Program-made: the position numbers and the translations under genes | The notes under the pieces: generated by a model | Databases searched by the model: none | Seen by the model: the letters and a program-made list of their open reading frames with translations, nothing else | What the model was told of the DNA's origin: nothing | Assembly: GCA_050304615.1 (NCBI GenBank) | Contig: JBNLDW010000011.1 | Location: 496,001 to 560,000, forward strand | Direction of reading: 5' to 3' | Source: CBFDBF01 sp050304615 | GTDB taxonomy: Bacteria; Pseudomonadota; Gammaproteobacteria; Chromatiales; Chromatiaceae | DNA length: 64,000 bases | Shown: positions 61,409 to 64,000 of the stretch, in pieces | Numbering within the stretch: the first letter of the stretch is position 1 | Layout of the letters: each line of letters opens with the position of its first letter

Positions 61409-62422
61409 TCAGGAGTCCCACCATACATCCATCATAGTGAGAGTAGAGCTTAGGATAGAGTAAGTGGCTACTGCATAAAAGAGCAGCATGAACAGCATGG
61501 AGAGGATGACTAGGCGGCGGCCGTCGGCTGGCACAATCTCGCTCAGGCTCGGGATCCTGCTAAACGGGGCTATGATCCCAGCACCAATGGCCGCGGCCGT
61601 GGCGATAAATAGCGGTATATAGAGATAGTATCCAATAAAACCATGACCACCCTTGAGGATACAGAATGGACAGTGGTGGTGTGGATGTTCGTATATATAG
61701 AGTGCGATGCAGGAGACGATGGCGACTAGTGCCAGCACGAAGGTCACAATAGTGGTGACAGCAAATAGCACACTACCCCTCTGGCGCAACAGATACCACG
61801 TCCCTATCAGCATGGTGATGGCGCCACTTGTAGTCAACAATAGGAGTGACCTGCTGGGCTCTATGGCAGAGATCTCTGCCGCTACCCCATCACCATCTGG
61901 CGTGAACAGTGAGCCGCAGCAGGAGGTGATTACATCCGGGTTGAGCTGTAGAAAGAAGCTAGTCTGAACCACCATCTCGGCAATCACTAGGGGCAGGACA
62001 AGCAGCAGCAAGCCATATTTAATCCGTACCAGTGGGTAGTCAAACGCCTTGTTGTCGTTGCGGTTGAGGATCAGCCAGGCGGCAGCGGCATAGAATATAG
62101 CAATCTTCAGGTAGAGCGTAGGCCAGCCCCACAGGTTTACATTCAACACCCCGGTGGCGCACATCGCCCCGACGAACTGAGAGGAGATCTGCTCCGCGTT
62201 GTAGACAAACAGTAGCAGGGAGACCAGTTCCGCCAGAAAAGAGAAGGCAACAAGGGTAGAGATTAGATAGGTGCGCCGTTCCAGGTTCAGCTGTCTCTCA
62301 CTACCGCTGCTAATATCCCAATGGCGGATGATCTGGATGCCGAACAGGCCAGCCAGAGTCAGCATAGAGGTGACTATGGTGGAGACGATCAGCAGGGCCA
62401 TGATGGATGGGTTGAGTAGCAT
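61409..62422 (-). CDS. Polytopic membrane protein with CPFC motif, function unknown
   Basis: I do not recognise a named family. The 337 residues have about eight membrane helices. Conserved-looking cysteines occur in MCATG near 87, SCCGSLF near 167 and EHPHHHCPFCILKGG near 245-259. The CPFC near a His-rich loop resembles the redox pair of VKOR-like proteins but the rest of the fold does not clearly match. It lies between the TlpA-like gene and an ABC ATPase, so a thiol or metal relay is plausible. A signal peptide is not separate from the first helix. Confidence 0.75.
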   Translation of the reverse strand: MLLNPSIMALLIVSTIVTSMLTLAGLFGIQIIRHWDISSGSERQLNLERRTYLISTLVAFSFLAELVSLLLFVYNAEQISSQFVGAMCATGVLNVNLWGWPTLYLKIAIFYAAAAWLILNRNDNKAFDYPLVRIKYGLLLLVLPLVIAEMVVQTSFFLQLNPDVITSCCGSLFTPDGDGVAAEISAIEPSRSLLLLTTSGAITMLIGTWYLLRQRGSVLFAVTTIVTFVLALVAIVSCIALYIYEHPHHHCPFCILKGGHGFIGYYLYIPLFIATAAAIGAGIIAPFSRIPSLSEIVPADGRRLVILSMLFMLLFYAVATYSILSSTLTMMDVWWDS

Positions 62423-62428
62423 CCTGAT

Positions 62429-63109
62429 TTACCCTTGAACTATCTGGCCATCACACATCTCTACTACTGTATCAATAATTGGTGAGTCAAATACCAGCGG
62501 ATCATGGCTGGATAGCAGTACTGTCTTGCCACTCTCCCCTAGTCCCTGGATGATCTCCATGAAGTCTTGCGACAGGCCGCTGTCCAGGTTGGCGGTCGGC
62601 TCGTCGGCGATCAATACATCTGGGTCATTGATCAGGGCGCGGCAGATGGCTGTGCGCTGGGCCTCGCCTCCAGAGAGATGCTCAATCTTTGACTCCGCCT
62701 TTCTGCCTAGGTCAAACTTATGCAGTAGCTCCATGGCGGCTGCCTGTAGGGCACTATGCTCCAACCCTAGCGGGTAGGCGGGCAGCATGACATTCTCCAG
62801 TACGGTCAGCCCCCTGATTAGGTTGAACTGCTGAAAGATAAAACCGAAGGTGGTGCGACGGATGTCGGTCATGAAGCGCTCCGGCAGTCCAGATAGGATC
62901 AGCTCTCCTATGGTAATGCGCCCGGATGTGGGTCGGGAGAGGCAGCCGATCATGGCCAGCAGCGTGGTCTTGCCAGAGCCGCTGGGACCCTTCAATACCG
63001 TTATCTGGTCAGGCTGGATGGTTAGATCTACTCCGCGGATGGCCCAGAACTCATTGGGTAGCTCCTGGTTGAAGGCCTTGGTTAGCTGTTGAAGTTGTAT
63101 TGGCAACAT
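62429..63109 (-). CDS. ABC transporter ATPase (LolD/MacB type)
   Basis: VLKGPSGSGKTTLL near residues 34-47 is Walker A. GFIFQQFNLIRGLTVLENVMLP near 88-109 is the Q-loop region typical of MacB/LolD ATPases. LSGGEAQRTAICRAL near 143 is the signature, VLIADEPTANLDS near 163 is Walker B, and SSHD near 196 the switch His. It pairs with the permease encoded just upstream (stop five bases away) and would drive mechanotransmission instead of ordinary transport. All motifs are intact. Confidence 0.9.
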   Translation of the reverse strand: MLPIQLQQLTKAFNQELPNEFWAIRGVDLTIQPDQITVLKGPSGSGKTTLLAMIGCLSRPTSGRITIGELILSGLPERFMTDIRRTTFGFIFQQFNLIRGLTVLENVMLPAYPLGLEHSALQAAAMELLHKFDLGRKAESKIEHLSGGEAQRTAICRALINDPDVLIADEPTANLDSGLSQDFMEIIQGLGESGKTVLLSSHDPLVFDSPIIDTVVEMCDGQIVQG

Positions 63110-63114
63110 CTTGG

Positions 63115-64000
63115 TTATCGCATCACTGTATCAGGATCAGTTATAGCCGCCCGCCAGATCGGGATAATGGTGGCCACCGTGTAGGGTAAGACCGTGAAGA
63201 AGAAGAGGGTGGCTATCTGTATGCCGTCGACCAGTGGCAGCAGTTGGAACTCAGGGTAGAGCACGGCCCAACCCTTTAACACCGGTTCGAACAGGGCGGC
63301 TGATGAGTAGAATATGTGCAGATAGGCGGCGAGATAGCCAAGCATAAATGAGGAGAGAGAGATGATCGCCCCCTCCCAGAACTTCATCCGGATAAGGTCA
63401 GAGGTCTCCCAACCAATCGCCTTCAGAATGCCTATTTCTCGGCGCTCCTCCGCACTTAGGCCGGAGGCCTTGTCCCAGGCAAAGATGACAAAGGCGAGGA
63501 TCGAGCCAGCCAGTAGCACGAAAACAATCCCTTGGCGCCAGCTGAATATGGCGTCATAGGTGCGGATGACCTCATCCCGCAGGATCGGGCGGGTATCTGG
63601 CAGCTTAATGGTTAGCTTCTCTGCCACTTTGCGCCGCTCTTTGGGGTTGCGTACCCGCAGTACCAGATCGGTGTAGTGGCCTTCGGGGATGCTGAAGAAG
63701 TCCCGGAACTGGGCTTCAGAGAGCAGGATCAGATCGCTGCTCACCAGCTCTGATGAGTTGGGTAGGACGTCGGCTACTCTGAAGGAAAACGGTCGACCGT
63801 CGGAAGAGCGGAGAGAGAGGATGTCCCCCTTGTCGAGACCGCGGGTGCGTCCTATACCGGCGCCGATGATGATCTCTGTCCCCTCAAGGTCGTGGTCGCG
63901 TGGTGCCATCAGGGTGTAGTTGGCCCGCACTGCCGGATCGTAGAAGTAACCCCAGAGCCGGCCGTGCTTCTCCTTCACGCCACGGATGTCTCCAATCTTA
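63115..64000 (-). CDS. ABC transporter permease, FtsX/MacB type (5' end beyond window)
   Basis: The frame stays open to the right edge, so 295 C-terminal codons are present and the start lies outside. The visible part has a periplasmic domain (to about residue 140 of the fragment), then a membrane helix WRQGIVFVLLAGSILAFVIF and two to three more helices near the C-terminus with ERREIGILKAIGWETSDLIR, the coupling region of FtsX-type permeases. The partner ATPase follows at once. Cargo (lipoprotein, peptide or none) is unknown. Confidence 0.85.
   Translation of the reverse strand, partial: KIGDIRGVKEKHGRLWGYFYDPAVRANYTLMAPRDHDLEGTEIIIGAGIGRTRGLDKGDILSLRSSDGRPFSFRVADVLPNSSELVSSDLILLSEAQFRDFFSIPEGHYTDLVLRVRNPKERRKVAEKLTIKLPDTRPILRDEVIRTYDAIFSWRQGIVFVLLAGSILAFVIFAWDKASGLSAEERREIGILKAIGWETSDLIRMKFWEGAIISLSSFMLGYLAAYLHIFYSSAALFEPVLKGWAVLYPEFQLLPLVDGIQIATLFFFTVLPYTVATIIPIWRAAITDPDTVMR

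Overview
The window looks like chromosome of a gammaproteobacterium. It encodes a Gram-negative lipopolysaccharide core pathway (HldE, GmhA, WaaA, an LpxL/HtrB-type acyltransferase, several LPS-kinase-like proteins), an RfaH-type NusG paralog with its DNA recruitment signal, a TPP-riboswitch-controlled thiC and small class I c-type cytochromes. A marine or sulfur-cycle, cytochrome-rich lineage would fit, but no gene here fixes the genus. No rRNA, tRNA, CRISPR, insertion sequence or phage gene was recognised.

Region 1 (1-2835) holds the start of a methyltransferase, an integral-membrane glycosyltransferase, and rfaH read leftward. Opposite rfaH lies a leader with a sigma70-like promoter, a palindrome and a perfect 12-base ops element (2770-2781). 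It opens the long rightward polysaccharide locus.

Region 2 (2836-38303) is an AT-richer surface-glycan locus. It starts with an EPS-type MarR regulator and a pseudaminic-acid-type set (pseB, pseC, a divergent NeuB-like synthase, pseF, pseG, pseI). It continues with four sulfotransferase-like proteins, a WbqC-like protein, methyltransferases, an ABC exporter, two large GT-B-like proteins of unknown acceptor, a family 2 and two family 4 glycosyltransferases, an AsnB-type amidotransferase, a Wzx-like flippase and a Wzy-like polymerase. Inside it, 18991-26105 combines a pyruvate-type aldolase, a KdsB-like cytidylyltransferase, a 2-hydroxyacid dehydrogenase, an SDR and a HAD phosphatase. This could make an unfamiliar CMP-activated ulosonic acid. 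Two further ops-like leaders (near 15934-16008 and 29228-29239) suggest RfaH acts at several points of the locus.

Region 3 (38876-43207) has its own promoter and encodes a bacillosamine-type initiation module: aminotransferase, PglC-like phosphoglycosyltransferase, PglD-like acetyltransferase and PglF-like dehydratase. It probably makes and loads the first sugar on the lipid carrier.

Region 4 (43237-53320) is the lipid A/inner-core block: three kinase-like proteins, a late acyltransferase, HldE, Ugd, GmhA and WaaA, with an FAD oxidoreductase and an aldo/keto reductase embedded.

Region 5 (53376-64000) contains the TPP riboswitch and thiC, a PAS-GGDEF-EAL protein and three c-type cytochrome genes with a FixH/YtkA-like small protein. 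A leftward run follows: a WGR-like protein, then an HCxGMCG membrane protein, a TlpA-like lipoprotein thioredoxin, a CPFC-containing membrane protein and a MacB/LolD-like ABC transporter whose permease runs off the window.
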